Below, in pieces: positions 24,553 to 33,073 of a stretch of DNA of 37,887 nucleotides. The stretch is from an uncultured Clostridia bacterium. Its GTDB lineage: Bacteria; Bacillota; Clostridia; TANB77; CAG-508. The notes under the pieces were generated by a model. That model was not told the origin of the DNA. It saw nothing but the letters and a program-made list of their open reading frames with translations, and did not search any database. The translations under genes and the position numbers were made by a program. Position 1 is the stretch's first letter; each line of letters begins with the position of its first letter. The stretch covers positions 1 through 37,887 of the forward strand of contig CALYAK010000002.1 of the NCBI GenBank assembly GCA_944393505.1. Reading direction: 5' to 3'.

Positions 24553-26280
24553 TTATTTTAAAATTAATTTCATTTCTTCCATTCTTTTTACTTTATTGGT
24601 TGTTGTTTTAATCAATGGTTCTTTGGTTACAATTAATCCTTTTATGTATTTGTATGGAGGTAAGGTTTGGTTAATTTTCTTAATTTCTTCCCAAATCTTT
24701 TGATGAATTTCCTCTTCGGAAATATCGCCATATTTCTCCTTTATCTCATTCTCTTGATAAACTACTTTACAAGAAACTTTTATATCATTTGGATCATCCG
24801 CTTCTGGCATTCCAAAAACCATGGATTCTTCAACCCCACTGATTCGATTGATTAAAATTTCTAATTCTTCTGGGAATACTTTCTTTCCGTTTTTTAAAAC
24901 AATCATATCTTTTTTTCTACCAGTAATGAAAATTAGTCCATCTGGATCACGATAAGCCAAATCTCCTGTATAGAACCATCCATCTCTTAATACTTCTTTG
25001 GTTGCTTCCTCATTTTCATAATAGCCTAGCATTACATTTGGTCCTTTTACACGGATTTCTCCAACCCCTTTTTCATCTGGATCTGCAATTTCTAAGGTAA
25101 CATGTTTTAAAGGAATTCCAATGGAACCATATTTATGATGCTCTCGATCCTCTGCTACTAAAACTGGCGAGGTCTCGGTTAATCCGTATCCTTGCACCAT
25201 TTCAATTCCAAATTCCGTGAACTTTTGAGCAATTCGTTTATCGAGTGGTGCACCTCCAGATATAACAAAACGAATTTTTCCACCAAGAGCATCTAGAATC
25301 TGACGGAAAATTTTTCTTCGAATATCAATCTTGAAGTGAAGAAGAAAATTACTAATTTTTGTTGCAACTGCAATTAGTTTTGTTTTTCCCTGTCTTTCGA
25401 TTTCTTTTTCAATCGTCTTATACATTTTATCTACTAAAACTGGTACTCCAACAAAAACACTTACACCATACTCTTTTAAGTTTGCTTGAATGTATCGTAA
25501 TCCATCTGGGAAAACAGTCTTTACTCCTGCCGCTAGCATAACTAACATACAGGTTGATCCAAAAATATGATGATAAGGTAAAAATGCAATATTAACATCA
25601 TCTTCATAAAAATGCTCCACTAAAAGCATATCGTAAATATTCATTGCGATTCCATATTGCGAAAGCATAACGGCTTTTGACTTCGACGTTGTACCAGAGG
25701 TAAATAGCAAAATACTCATTCCATAGGAGTCGACTTCATGTTCTAGAAATTCCTTTTTCCCCTGTTTTAAGAATTGTTTTCCCTGCTGAATTAGACTTGG
25801 TAAATTCAAGTACCCTTCTTTTTCAGTAAGGCAAATAAAATGTTCTACTTCTGTTTGATTTCTTTCTTGAATCATTTTGATTTTTTCTTCATGTTTTTCA
25901 TCAAAGAAAAACACCTTTGCTTTACTACGAATTAAGGAGTTTTCTAGCTCTTCTACTTGCAAATCTTTATCTAAAGGAATGGATAACATTCCTCCTAATA
26001 GATTCGATAAGTGAGCTACAACCCAACCATATTGGTTTCTTCCACTGATTGCAATCCTTGTATCTTTTAATCCCATTTGATAAAGACTTGTACCTAATGC
26101 ATTCACATCTTCCAAAAGCTCTTGATAGCTAATCGATCGATATGTTACATTTTCCTTTTGTCCAACAGGTGTTAGTTTGATTTGGAAAGCAATTCGATCT
26201 TTATATTTTTGAACTACTTGATAGATTAGTTCTTTTATGTTTTGAACTTCCTCTATTTGAGCTGGTTTTTTTTCTTTCAT
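24553..26280 (-). CDS. AMP-dependent acyl-CoA synthetase/ligase
   Basis: The 575-aa enzyme belongs to the ANL adenylating superfamily and most resembles long-chain fatty-acid CoA ligases, which activate fatty acids through acyl-AMP. Motifs are LLFTSGTTSKSKAVMLS (P-loop), GYGLTETSPV, and YTGDLAYRD followed by GRKKDMIVLKNGKKV. The end, TTTNKVKR, provides the usual catalytic Lys region. A stretch (residues ~305-330, LLHFKIDIRRKIFRQ) matches the long-chain FadD/ACSL linker. AGGAGG precedes the ATG at 26280. It may supply acyl groups to the nearby lipid genes, which is an inference. Confidence 0.88.
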   Translation of the reverse strand: MKEKKPAQIEEVQNIKELIYQVVQKYKDRIAFQIKLTPVGQKENVTYRSISYQELLEDVNALGTSLYQMGLKDTRIAISGRNQYGWVVAHLSNLLGGMLSIPLDKDLQVEELENSLIRSKAKVFFFDEKHEEKIKMIQERNQTEVEHFICLTEKEGYLNLPSLIQQGKQFLKQGKKEFLEHEVDSYGMSILLFTSGTTSKSKAVMLSQYGIAMNIYDMLLVEHFYEDDVNIAFLPYHHIFGSTCMLVMLAAGVKTVFPDGLRYIQANLKEYGVSVFVGVPVLVDKMYKTIEKEIERQGKTKLIAVATKISNFLLHFKIDIRRKIFRQILDALGGKIRFVISGGAPLDKRIAQKFTEFGIEMVQGYGLTETSPVLVAEDREHHKYGSIGIPLKHVTLEIADPDEKGVGEIRVKGPNVMLGYYENEEATKEVLRDGWFYTGDLAYRDPDGLIFITGRKKDMIVLKNGKKVFPEELEILINRISGVEESMVFGMPEADDPNDIKVSCKVVYQENEIKEKYGDISEEEIHQKIWEEIKKINQTLPPYKYIKGLIVTKEPLIKTTTNKVKRMEEMKLILK

Positions 26281-26345
26281 TCCATCCTCCTATAATCTAG
26301 TTTTCTATACTATGTTATCAAACCAAGCAAACAATTTCAACCGAT

Positions 26346-26374
26346 TTGACTCATAATTCAAAAAATGGTATGAT
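26346..26374 (+). promoter_or_regulatory. Promoter of the DUF1836 gene
   Basis: TTGACT (26346-26351), 17-base spacer, TATGAT (26369-26374). Confidence 0.7.
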
Positions 26375-26405
26375 ATTTTAGACAAACAAACAATGAGGTG
26401 AAACA

Positions 26406-26912
26406 ATGGCAAACTTATCAACTTCTAAAATTCATATTCCCCGTTGGAGTGAACTTCCTAATATCGATCTCTATATGGATCAAGTTTTAAATTATATGGA
26501 AGAAGCCATTCCAGAAATTATACAAACAGATTTTGAAGAACCCTATATTACAAAAACAATGATCAATAATTATGTGAAGCAAGAGATTATTGCTGCACCA
26601 ACCAAAAAGAAATATAACCGCTTGCATATTGCAGAACTTATCGTCATTACATTTTTAAAACAAGTTTATAGTATTGGCGATATTCAAAAACTGATACAGC
26701 TTGCACTTTCTACTTCTCCTGCCGATATCGCATATAACCGTTTTTGCGATGTTTTGGAAGAATCTTTTGTCTCCACTTTCTCAGGAGAAGAATATTCTTC
26801 TCCTTCTATTCTAACTGAAGAACAATACTTATTAAAAAATGTGGTTCAAACCTTTGTCAATAAATTATATGTTCAATTAAACTATCTAAAAAAAGATAAC
26901 GGAATTTCCTAA
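26406..26912 (+). CDS. DUF1836 family protein
   Basis: The 168-aa protein fits DUF1836, a Firmicutes family with a predicted DNA-binding helical domain. Landmarks are IPRWSELPNIDLYMDQV, TKTMINNYVKQ and KKYNRLHIAELIVITFLKQV, the last resembling a MerR-like winged helix used in transcriptional control. No membrane segment is present. GAGGTG lies 5 bases before the ATG. It is divergent from the acyl-CoA synthetase gene and converges with 26920-27501. Targets unknown. Confidence 0.8.
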   Translation: MANLSTSKIHIPRWSELPNIDLYMDQVLNYMEEAIPEIIQTDFEEPYITKTMINNYVKQEIIAAPTKKKYNRLHIAELIVITFLKQVYSIGDIQKLIQLALSTSPADIAYNRFCDVLEESFVSTFSGEEYSSPSILTEEQYLLKNVVQTFVNKLYVQLNYLKKDNGIS

Positions 26913-26932
26913 CATTCCGCTATCTTTTTTTG
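26891..26932 (+). terminator. Terminator after the DUF1836 gene
   Basis: A stem of GATA-CGGAAT pairing with ATTCCG-TATC (26895-26905 with 26914-26924), one internal mismatch, and a T-run. The first arm lies within the last codons of the gene. Confidence 0.7.
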
Positions 26933-27501
26933 TCTTTGTTTTTGAAATCTCTTTTTTCTTTCTTTTCTTTATCTTTCATCTTTTGATATTCTTTTAATAT
27001 CCCTTCATATACGATTTGTAAATCTGGAATCTCTTTAAAATCTTCTGGCTTAATCACTTCTGGAAGTGGTTTCTTTACAATATTCGCATTTTCCAACATG
27101 TAGCGTACAAACTCTGCACAATAAAAATAATTTTCTTTTTTTCTTTTCTTATGAAAAGCAACTCCCATTAACCCCAATATATTAAAACGGTACATTTTTC
27201 TTTTTTTCTTAAATTCTAAAATTAGATTTGATAGTTTTTGATATTGTTCGTCTGTTATTTCAATTTGATAAATAACTGCTTTTGTTTGTTGGAAACGCTT
27301 AAATGTTCCATAACGCGTTGATTCATGAACAAATCCTCCCCAAAAACTAATATATGGATTTTTTCGTCCAAATGAATACATTCTCTGAAGATTTTCATCA
27401 AGTGAAATCGATACATGGGAATATTCTTTTTTGGTATAATAACGAATTACTTTTGCTATCCAAGTTCCCGTATAGGATAAAATAATATAGACTTTTTTCA
27501 T
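26920..27501 (-). CDS. Permuted NlpC/P60-like (YiiX/YaeF-type) putative hydrolase
   Basis: This 193-aa protein has the order of catalytic elements seen in circularly permuted papain-like proteins: a His in EYSHVSISL (residue 29) comes before a Cys in YFYCAEFV (residue 128). Such proteins act on amide, peptide or lipid substrates. There is no signal peptide, and the C-terminal ~25 residues are strongly Lys/Asp/Glu-rich. It follows the acyltransferase gene after 12 bases, so it may act in the same lipid cluster. The family link is by motif only. Confidence 0.55.
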   Translation of the reverse strand: MKKVYIILSYTGTWIAKVIRYYTKKEYSHVSISLDENLQRMYSFGRKNPYISFWGGFVHESTRYGTFKRFQQTKAVIYQIEITDEQYQKLSNLILEFKKKRKMYRFNILGLMGVAFHKKRKKENYFYCAEFVRYMLENANIVKKPLPEVIKPEDFKEIPDLQIVYEGILKEYQKMKDKEKKEKRDFKNKDKKR

Positions 27502-27513
27502 TTTCTTTCTCCT

Positions 27514-28248
27514 CTATCCGTTTTGCACGCACTGCATTTTCTCTCGCACTTCATTCTTAAGATCTTCTACTTTTTCCTTCTTTCCGTTTGTAAAAACCGG
27601 TTCTAAAATACAAAGTGTTACATCTTTCTTTTTCTTCAGTATCTTGCGGATTCCTTTTGGTTCACGGAATTGAAAAACCATTGGTACAACTGGCACTTCA
27701 TTTTTAATTGCAAAATCGAATGCTCCATTTTTGAAATCTCGAATCTTTTTAGAATAGGGATGTAAGACCGCTTCTGGATAAAAATGAACGATCTCATTTT
27801 GTTTTAACATACGATTAACTGCTTGGATAAAAAATTTTCGATTTCCAATTCCCTTTGGAATTGGAATTGCATTTAACACTCGAATTAATTTTCGAACAAA
27901 TGGTATTTGAAAATTTTCTTCTTGCGTTGTATAAACCACTTTTCGTCCACCCCAAGCTAATCCAACCATTGCACAGTCTAAAACAAGTACATGGTTTGAT
28001 ACACTCACTGCTCCTGTTTTTACTTTCTTTAAATTTTCTTTTCCCTCGATTTTGAAATCGTAGATCATTTTCGTTAAGATTTTTAAAACTGGAAAAGCAA
28101 TTCCATAATAGATAAAGTCTGAAAAAAACTGAAATATGGGATCAGAAGACTGATACTCATAGTTTTCATCAATTGGAAAGTCTAGTGTCGCCCATGGCTC
28201 TATCGCATTTTCCTCTTCTAATAAATCAACGATTATTTCCTCTTTCAT
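27514..28248 (-). CDS. 1-acyl-glycerol-3-phosphate acyltransferase-like (PlsC family)
   Basis: PlsC-type enzymes transfer acyl groups to lysophosphatidate in phospholipid synthesis. The 244-aa product shows the catalytic NHxxxxD motif as NHVLVLD (85-91), a PEAVLHP segment corresponding to the EGTR block, and VPVVPMVF, the fourth conserved block. A hydrophobic stretch near residues 40-60 may associate with the membrane. Its ATG overlaps the stop of the glycosyltransferase gene (ATGA), indicating translational coupling. Confidence 0.85.
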   Translation of the reverse strand: MKEEIIVDLLEEENAIEPWATLDFPIDENYEYQSSDPIFQFFSDFIYYGIAFPVLKILTKMIYDFKIEGKENLKKVKTGAVSVSNHVLVLDCAMVGLAWGGRKVVYTTQEENFQIPFVRKLIRVLNAIPIPKGIGNRKFFIQAVNRMLKQNEIVHFYPEAVLHPYSKKIRDFKNGAFDFAIKNEVPVVPMVFQFREPKGIRKILKKKKDVTLCILEPVFTNGKKEKVEDLKNEVREKMQCVQNG

Positions 28249-29385
28249 TTTTCTTTCTGAGTCTCCTTTATTTGATCTAACACAAATTGCACAATTTTTT
28301 CACTTGCATGTGGATCAATTTGTTGTTTTTGATTTTCGATCATTTCTTCTCGTAAATTATGATCTTGCCATACTTTTTTGATATTCTGACAAATCTCTTC
28401 TACATTTTCACTTTTCAAAGACATTTTTTTCTTTGAAAAATATTCTGCATTGTAATTTTCACACCCTGGAATTGGCATGGTATGGATCAGTGGCTTTCGC
28501 ATTGCTGCAACTTCTGTTGTTGTTAAACCTCCTGGTTTTGTTAAAATAATATCTGCTATTTTCATATAAGAAATTAATTCATCCGTATAAGGTAAAAAAA
28601 TACAATCGTCTCGTTTTCCAATTTTTTCTTCCAAATCCTGTTTCATCTTTTCATTATTTCCGACATGCAAAAATTATGACATCTTGTGGTTCCTTCTCTT
28701 CTAGCAGTCTTGTTACGACCTCTTCGTTTCTTCCAAATCCCATACTTCCTGTTGCAATTAATAAGTATCGTTTTTGTGGATTTAGACCTAATTTCTGCTT
28801 TAGCTCTTTTTCGTCTACTTTTTCTTGCACTTTTAATGAAACCGGAATTCCAAGTGGAATTAATTTTTCTTCCGGTATTCCTTTCTCTAGAAAGCTTTGT
28901 TTTAAATCTGCACTCGGAATAATAAAATAATCTGGATCCGTTTCTTCCCAAAAAGGAATACAAACATAGTCAGTAGCAATTGCAATAAAATGTACCTCAT
29001 GTTTTTTCTTAATTGTTGTCAAAGCCTGCGCTGCAAATAAATGTGTTGTAATCACATACTGATAATCATTCTCAATTAAATAATGATAGAGTTTTCGATG
29101 GCTTAAACTATTTAATCCATACACTGGAGACTTGATCTTTGTTTTTTGATAAAGCTCTCCTAAATGATAGGTTACTTTAAAAACATTTCCCTTTCCTCCA
29201 GTTGATCGAATGTATAATCGATTGACACAATTTTTAACCTTTGGATTAATAACTTCTAAATATTCTTTAAAGTCACAAGAAATTTTTTGTCTCTGAAAAG
29301 CTTCTACAATCGCTTTTGCTGCCGAATTGTGACCTCCTCCTGTTCCACAAGATAGGACAAGGATTTTTGTTTGTTTTTCTCCCAT
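28245..29385 (-). CDS. MGDG-synthase/UgtP-like glycolipid glycosyltransferase restored across a CGG frameshift
   Basis: This family transfers sugar from a UDP-sugar to diacylglycerol, forming membrane glycolipids. The first part (MGEKQTKILVLSCGTGGGHN) has the MGDG-synthase N-terminal domain, and the second (KPGGLTTTEVAAMRKPLIHT) has the GT28 donor-binding C-domain. In one frame the protein ends after 243 residues at VIIFACRK. Skipping one C at CGG 28660-28662 gives IIFACGNNEKMKQDLEEKIG, the expected link between the domains, and a 379-aa protein of normal size. Gly in the CGxN segment is conserved in the family. It is followed by the coupled acyltransferase gene. Confidence 0.85.
28660..28662 (-). 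other. CGG +1 frameshift site in the glycosyltransferase gene
   Basis: Zero frame: TGT CGG AAA TAA. With the C skipped, GGA AAT AAT GAA continues with CGNNEK, the conserved GT28 hinge. Confidence 0.7.
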
Positions 29386-29394
29386 TTTTACTCC

Positions 29395-30297
29395 CTAATT
29401 CTCTTCTTTTTGTTTTCTTTTTTTCTTATTCTCTTTCTTTTCCTTTTTTTCTTTCTTTTCAGCAAGTACCGCTTCTAGTCTCGCTAATTCTCGTTTTGTT
29501 TCTTCGATTTCTGCTTCTGTTTTCATAATTGGAATAAAATTTTCTGCAAAGCGATATTCATCACGATCTTTAATATAAAGTAATCCTATACAAGAAAAAA
29601 TAATCGCTCCAACAAAATTAACTAACAGATCTTTCATGGTATCTTTTAAGCCTATATCTAAATATCCACCCTTAATCGTAATTTCTGTTTTTTCATTATC
29701 AATTTCTCCATAAATTTTGGTTTCTTCTATGTTTTTTATCACGATTGGAACATTCTCTTTTTCTTCATTTAGTGCAACAGACGATATCACCGTTGCAATA
29801 CGGTCTTTTTGCATATCTGTTCTGATGGTTTCATCCATACCAAATTCAAAAAACTCCCATAATACCCCAATTGTCATAGAAAAGCAAAACGCAACAAGAG
29901 CTACGAAAATCGGTTTCATTTTGGTATGAAATTTTTGTGATCGATTTAAAATGTCAATCAATGAAAAACCAATAGCTGCACATAAGAATCCATTAATGGT
30001 ATGTAAGATCGTATCCCAATGACGAAAAATCCCATAAAAATTTTGAATTTCTCCTAAAATTTCTGCCGAGAAAATAAAAAGCAAAATCATTACTTCCAAA
30101 GCATTCGGTAATTTAATATTCAATCTTCGATCGATAAAAAACGGGATTAAAAATAGCAGTAATGTTAATACAGCCATAAATACATTTTCCCAATTTCCTC
30201 TCCAAGCTTGAATAATAATGGTAAGAATCACGAATCCTCTTAGAATAAAATAAATGGTTAAATCCCTTTTTCGATAGGTACTCAATATTTTGTTCAT
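29395..30297 (-). CDS. Multi-pass membrane protein (DUF2238-like)
   Basis: The 300-aa protein has about five membrane helices in its first 165 residues and one near 230-250. HWDTILHTINGFLCAAIGFSL and GVLWEFFEFGMDE resemble conserved blocks of YjdF/DUF2238-type membrane proteins. Between helices lies a ~60-residue soluble segment, and the last ~35 residues are Lys/Glu-rich coiled coil. It begins the lipid cluster, upstream of the glycosyltransferase. AAAAGGAG lies 5 bases before the ATG. Function unknown. Confidence 0.65.
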   Translation of the reverse strand: MNKILSTYRKRDLTIYFILRGFVILTIIIQAWRGNWENVFMAVLTLLLFLIPFFIDRRLNIKLPNALEVMILLFIFSAEILGEIQNFYGIFRHWDTILHTINGFLCAAIGFSLIDILNRSQKFHTKMKPIFVALVAFCFSMTIGVLWEFFEFGMDETIRTDMQKDRIATVISSVALNEEKENVPIVIKNIEETKIYGEIDNEKTEITIKGGYLDIGLKDTMKDLLVNFVGAIIFSCIGLLYIKDRDEYRFAENFIPIMKTEAEIEETKRELARLEAVLAEKKEKKEKKENKKKRKQKEEN

Positions 30298-30327
30298 ATC
30301 TTCTCCTTTTTGACTTTTGCACTTTAT

Positions 30328-30356
30328 ACTATACCATATTATGCGTCTAGGATCAA
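30328..30356 (-). promoter_or_regulatory. Promoter of the lipid gene cluster
   Basis: Minus-strand TTGATC (30351-30356), 17-base spacer, TATAGT (30328-30333). Confidence 0.55.
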
Positions 30357-30450
30357 ATCGTAAGATTTTCCAATAAGAACTGCTTTCTTTCTTTTATCCT
30401 AGTTATTTCCTTTATTTACTGATATCATATCGCTTTTTTCTTTTTCTCAC

Positions 30451-30490
30451 AAAAATAAAGTATATGATACGATCTCATATACTTTATTTT
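30451..30490 (-). terminator. Terminator hairpin, left copy of a duplicated element
   Basis: A ~14-bp stem (30454-30468 with 30475-30489) ends in T's on either strand. Its first 18 bases, 30451-30468, are identical to 32871-32888, and the second arm matches 32898-32911. It follows the KAP NTPase gene. Confidence 0.75.
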
Positions 30491-30548
30491 TCGGTTATTC
30501 TAAAATACTCTCAAATTGTGTTGTGTATCTTCGAGTGAGGAAAATTAA

Positions 30549-31979
30549 TTATATAATATTATTTATTTTATTTATTATATTGTATACTCTTTCATCGTTA
30601 TATGTTCCATTTTCAAAAAGCATATCTAAAAAATTAGTATCACTCATAATGAATTGAATAAAATTCTTACAAATAGAATCATCAAATAATCCAAGCCAAT
30701 TATAATATTCTATAGATGCTCCTCCTTCAAGGTATTTAGCTGCTTTTAACTCTTTTATTTTTAATTTATATGAAGAAAACCTTACTAATATTTTAAATAC
30801 TTCATATTTTTTCCCATTATTATAATTTACATTGCACTCCTTTTTATTATATTGCTCAAATTGATTTTCTAGTTTTCTTCCTGTGTTTCTATCATAATTT
30901 ATTAATAATATTTTATTATAAACTGTTTCCTTATTTTCTAATAATAAGTATTTATATTCATCATTATGAAAAATGTGTATAATTATAAAATACAACACTA
31001 AAATAATATTATATATATTACTTAAGTCAATATTTTTTCTTATTAAATATTCTTTTATTGAAATATATTTCCTTAACACTTTCTTTATATGTCTAGAATT
31101 GCTAAAATCAATACTATCAAAAAAATCCACTATTTTTTTCGAATCCTCATGGCTAATATTCATAATCTTAACAATATTATCTTCAAAATTTTCTACATTT
31201 ATATTATTGCTTATACTAAAATTAATAGGAAATATTTTTTCTAAATATTCATCTGCTTTGTTAAAATCATTATTATATTTATTTTGCAATGCTAAAGTAA
31301 CAGCTTTTTTATCTATTCCAATTATAAATATAATATTTTTATTTACAGATAATAGCAATTTTATAGAAGATATTAGATTAATAATATTTTCTGATTCACA
31401 TCTATCCAAATCATCTAAAAATACAACTAATTTTTTATTATTAAAAGTCATTTTACTATATTCTTTTTCGAATTCATCTATTTTTTCCCACAAGCATTTA
31501 TTATCTTTTATATTTTTTACTCTTTCTTCATCTAATTTTTGTACCTCATCTATAGCCTCTCCTGGCTTTATATTTATTATTCCTAAATTAACATCTATTC
31601 CCTTTGCCATGCTTTTTAATATACTGTATCCTATTTCTAGTATATTTTTTCCATTTTCTTTTAATTTACTGATTTTCTTATCCTTAGTCATAAATTTTAG
31701 CAATGAATATGGTAAATTATCATCTTTTTCATATTTCCAAGTGTCAAACCATACTGTTTCAAATTTATTTTCAGGCAAGTTACTTTGTATTGTTTTCATT
31801 AAGCAACTTTTACCAATTCCCCATGGACCATATATAGCAATTAAATTGTTTTTTTCTAATAATTTTTTATTATTTTCTAATTGTAAAAAATTACAAATTG
31901 CTATTGCTTTATCATAAGTTCCAAACATATCATTTCCACTATTTAATACTTTTATTTCCTCGATTAAACTTTCCTCCAT
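30549..31979 (-). CDS. KAP family P-loop NTPase
   Basis: KAP NTPases are STAND-like ATPases often found in mobile and anti-phage contexts. The 476-aa protein has Walker A GPWGIGKS (51-58), the FDTWKYEKDDNLPYSLL segment typical of the family, and Walker B VVFLDDLDRC (185-194), with a following sensor-like FIIGID. The KAP-typical membrane insertion is not obvious; a hydrophobic stretch near 328-340 (YNIILVLYFIIIHIF) could associate with membrane. The gene is more AT-rich than most neighbours. AAGGAG precedes the ATG. It lies 20 bases after the KilA-N gene and forms an operon with it. Confidence 0.88.
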   Translation of the reverse strand: MEESLIEEIKVLNSGNDMFGTYDKAIAICNFLQLENNKKLLEKNNLIAIYGPWGIGKSCLMKTIQSNLPENKFETVWFDTWKYEKDDNLPYSLLKFMTKDKKISKLKENGKNILEIGYSILKSMAKGIDVNLGIINIKPGEAIDEVQKLDEERVKNIKDNKCLWEKIDEFEKEYSKMTFNNKKLVVFLDDLDRCESENIINLISSIKLLLSVNKNIIFIIGIDKKAVTLALQNKYNNDFNKADEYLEKIFPINFSISNNINVENFEDNIVKIMNISHEDSKKIVDFFDSIDFSNSRHIKKVLRKYISIKEYLIRKNIDLSNIYNIILVLYFIIIHIFHNDEYKYLLLENKETVYNKILLINYDRNTGRKLENQFEQYNKKECNVNYNNGKKYEVFKILVRFSSYKLKIKELKAAKYLEGGASIEYYNWLGLFDDSICKNFIQFIMSDTNFLDMLFENGTYNDERVYNIINKINNII

Positions 31980-31999
31980 TTACTTTCTCCTTCTTCATT

Positions 32000-32800
32000 T
32001 TATTTTAATAATTTTCTTTCATTATCTTTCGTTAATATTTTCATTTGTGATATTGCTATTTGATTTAATTTATACAACCTTTGAGATTGTTGCATTCCTT
32101 CATTTATAAATATTGAATTTGTATTTTCTAAATTCGCTAAACATATTAATTCATTTATACTTGCATAATCTCTTATATTCCCTTTTTTATTTGGATTCTT
32201 TTCTCTCCATTCTTTTGCTGTCATGCCAAATAATGCCATATTTAATACATCAGCTTCTTCAGCATATACTAAATTTACTTGTTTATTTGTTAATTCTTTA
32301 GGTATTAAGTTGTTTTTTATTGCGTCTGTATGTATTCTATAATTAACTTTTGCTAAATCTCTTTTTGCATTCCATCCTAGTTCTTTTTGTTCTTCTTGTT
32401 TTAATCTTTCAAATTCTTTAATTAAATATATTTTGAATTTTGGACTAATCCACATTCCAAACTCAAATGCTATATCTTTATGTGCGTAAGTTCCACCATA
32501 TCTTCCTGTTTTTGCAACTATTCCAATTGCATTTGTTTTATTCGACCATTCTTTAACACTTATTTTGTAACTATTTAAACCTGCTTGACTTTTAATTATG
32601 GCGAATTCGCCATAATTAAAATTAGGATTATGCAATTTTTCCCATATTCCTAAAAATTCAATTGTATTTCTATTTCTTAACCAATCTGAAATAAAGAATT
32701 CACCGTCCTTTGATTTTAGCATATCTGTTAAAGATATATAATCTTCATTACCTTCATTATAATAGTTTATTCTTGTATCTAAGACTTCGAAATTTTTCAC
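32000..32800 (-). CDS. KilA-N domain protein
   Basis: KilA-N domains bind DNA and are common in phage antirepressors. The 266-aa product has the domain at residues ~10-110 (YISLTDMLKS, ISDWLRNRNTIEFLGIWEKL, and GRYGGTYAHKDIAFEFGMWI). The C-terminal half is helical (WREKNPNKKGNIRDYASINE) and resembles the DNA-damage-inducible/ORF6C-like tails of such proteins. I use the GTG at 32800, because AAAAGGATG lies about 6 bases before it. It is first in a two-gene operon with the KAP NTPase. Confidence 0.85.
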   Translation of the reverse strand: MKNFEVLDTRINYYNEGNEDYISLTDMLKSKDGEFFISDWLRNRNTIEFLGIWEKLHNPNFNYGEFAIIKSQAGLNSYKISVKEWSNKTNAIGIVAKTGRYGGTYAHKDIAFEFGMWISPKFKIYLIKEFERLKQEEQKELGWNAKRDLAKVNYRIHTDAIKNNLIPKELTNKQVNLVYAEEADVLNMALFGMTAKEWREKNPNKKGNIRDYASINELICLANLENTNSIFINEGMQQSQRLYKLNQIAISQMKILTKDNERKLLK

Positions 32801-32820
32801 ACTATCACATCCTTTTTCTG

Positions 32821-32849
32821 ATTTTATCAAACATGTGTTTTGTTGTCAA
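32821..32849 (-). promoter_or_regulatory. Promoter with internal palindrome for the KilA-N/KAP operon
   Basis: Minus-strand consensus TTGACA (32844-32849), 17-base spacer, TAAAAT (32821-32826). The spacer contains a small inverted repeat AAACA-TG-TGTTT (32829-32840) suited to a repressor, possibly the KilA-N protein. Confidence 0.7.
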
Positions 32850-32870
32850 TAGAATATTTTTCTTTTTTAT

Positions 32871-32912
32871 AAAAATAAAGTATATGATCATAAATCATCA
32901 TATACTTTATTC
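32871..32912 (-). terminator. Terminator hairpin, right copy of the duplicated element
   Basis: Same hairpin as 30451-30490: an AAAGTATATGAT-type 12-bp stem with a T-run. It closes the ABC exporter operon and overlaps the end of the 61-aa gene. Confidence 0.75.
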
Positions 32913-33073
32913 TCTTTCTTAACTTCTATTTCAAAATCTTTAAGTGGCAAAGCCCACTTAACATTAAATTTTCTACTACTTATAGTATTTTGCATTTGTT
33001 CTTTGTGTTTCATGGAGATATTCTCAAGATGCTCTTTCTCATATGCTACAAAATATTCTACTTTTTCATCCAT
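32888..33073 (-). CDS. Small hypothetical protein coupled to the ABC exporter
   Basis: The 61-aa product begins MDEKVEYFVAYEKEHLENIS and is charged and helical, without a membrane segment. Its ATG overlaps the ABC stop (TGATG), a typical coupling. The stop codon lies in the first arm of the terminator hairpin, so the C-terminus may have been remodelled when that element was duplicated. I do not recognise it. Confidence 0.5.
   Translation of the reverse strand: MDEKVEYFVAYEKEHLENISMKHKEQMQNTISSRKFNVKWALPLKDFEIEVKKENKVYDDL

Noticed and set aside
30549-32800. Prophage remnant, suggested by the KilA-N domain
   Set aside because: No integrase, capsid, terminase, lysis gene or attachment repeat in the window; only the two-gene unit is present.
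30451-32912. The duplicated hairpins as insertion-sequence ends or target-site duplications
   Set aside because: No transposase lies between them, and both copies have the form and position of ordinary terminators.
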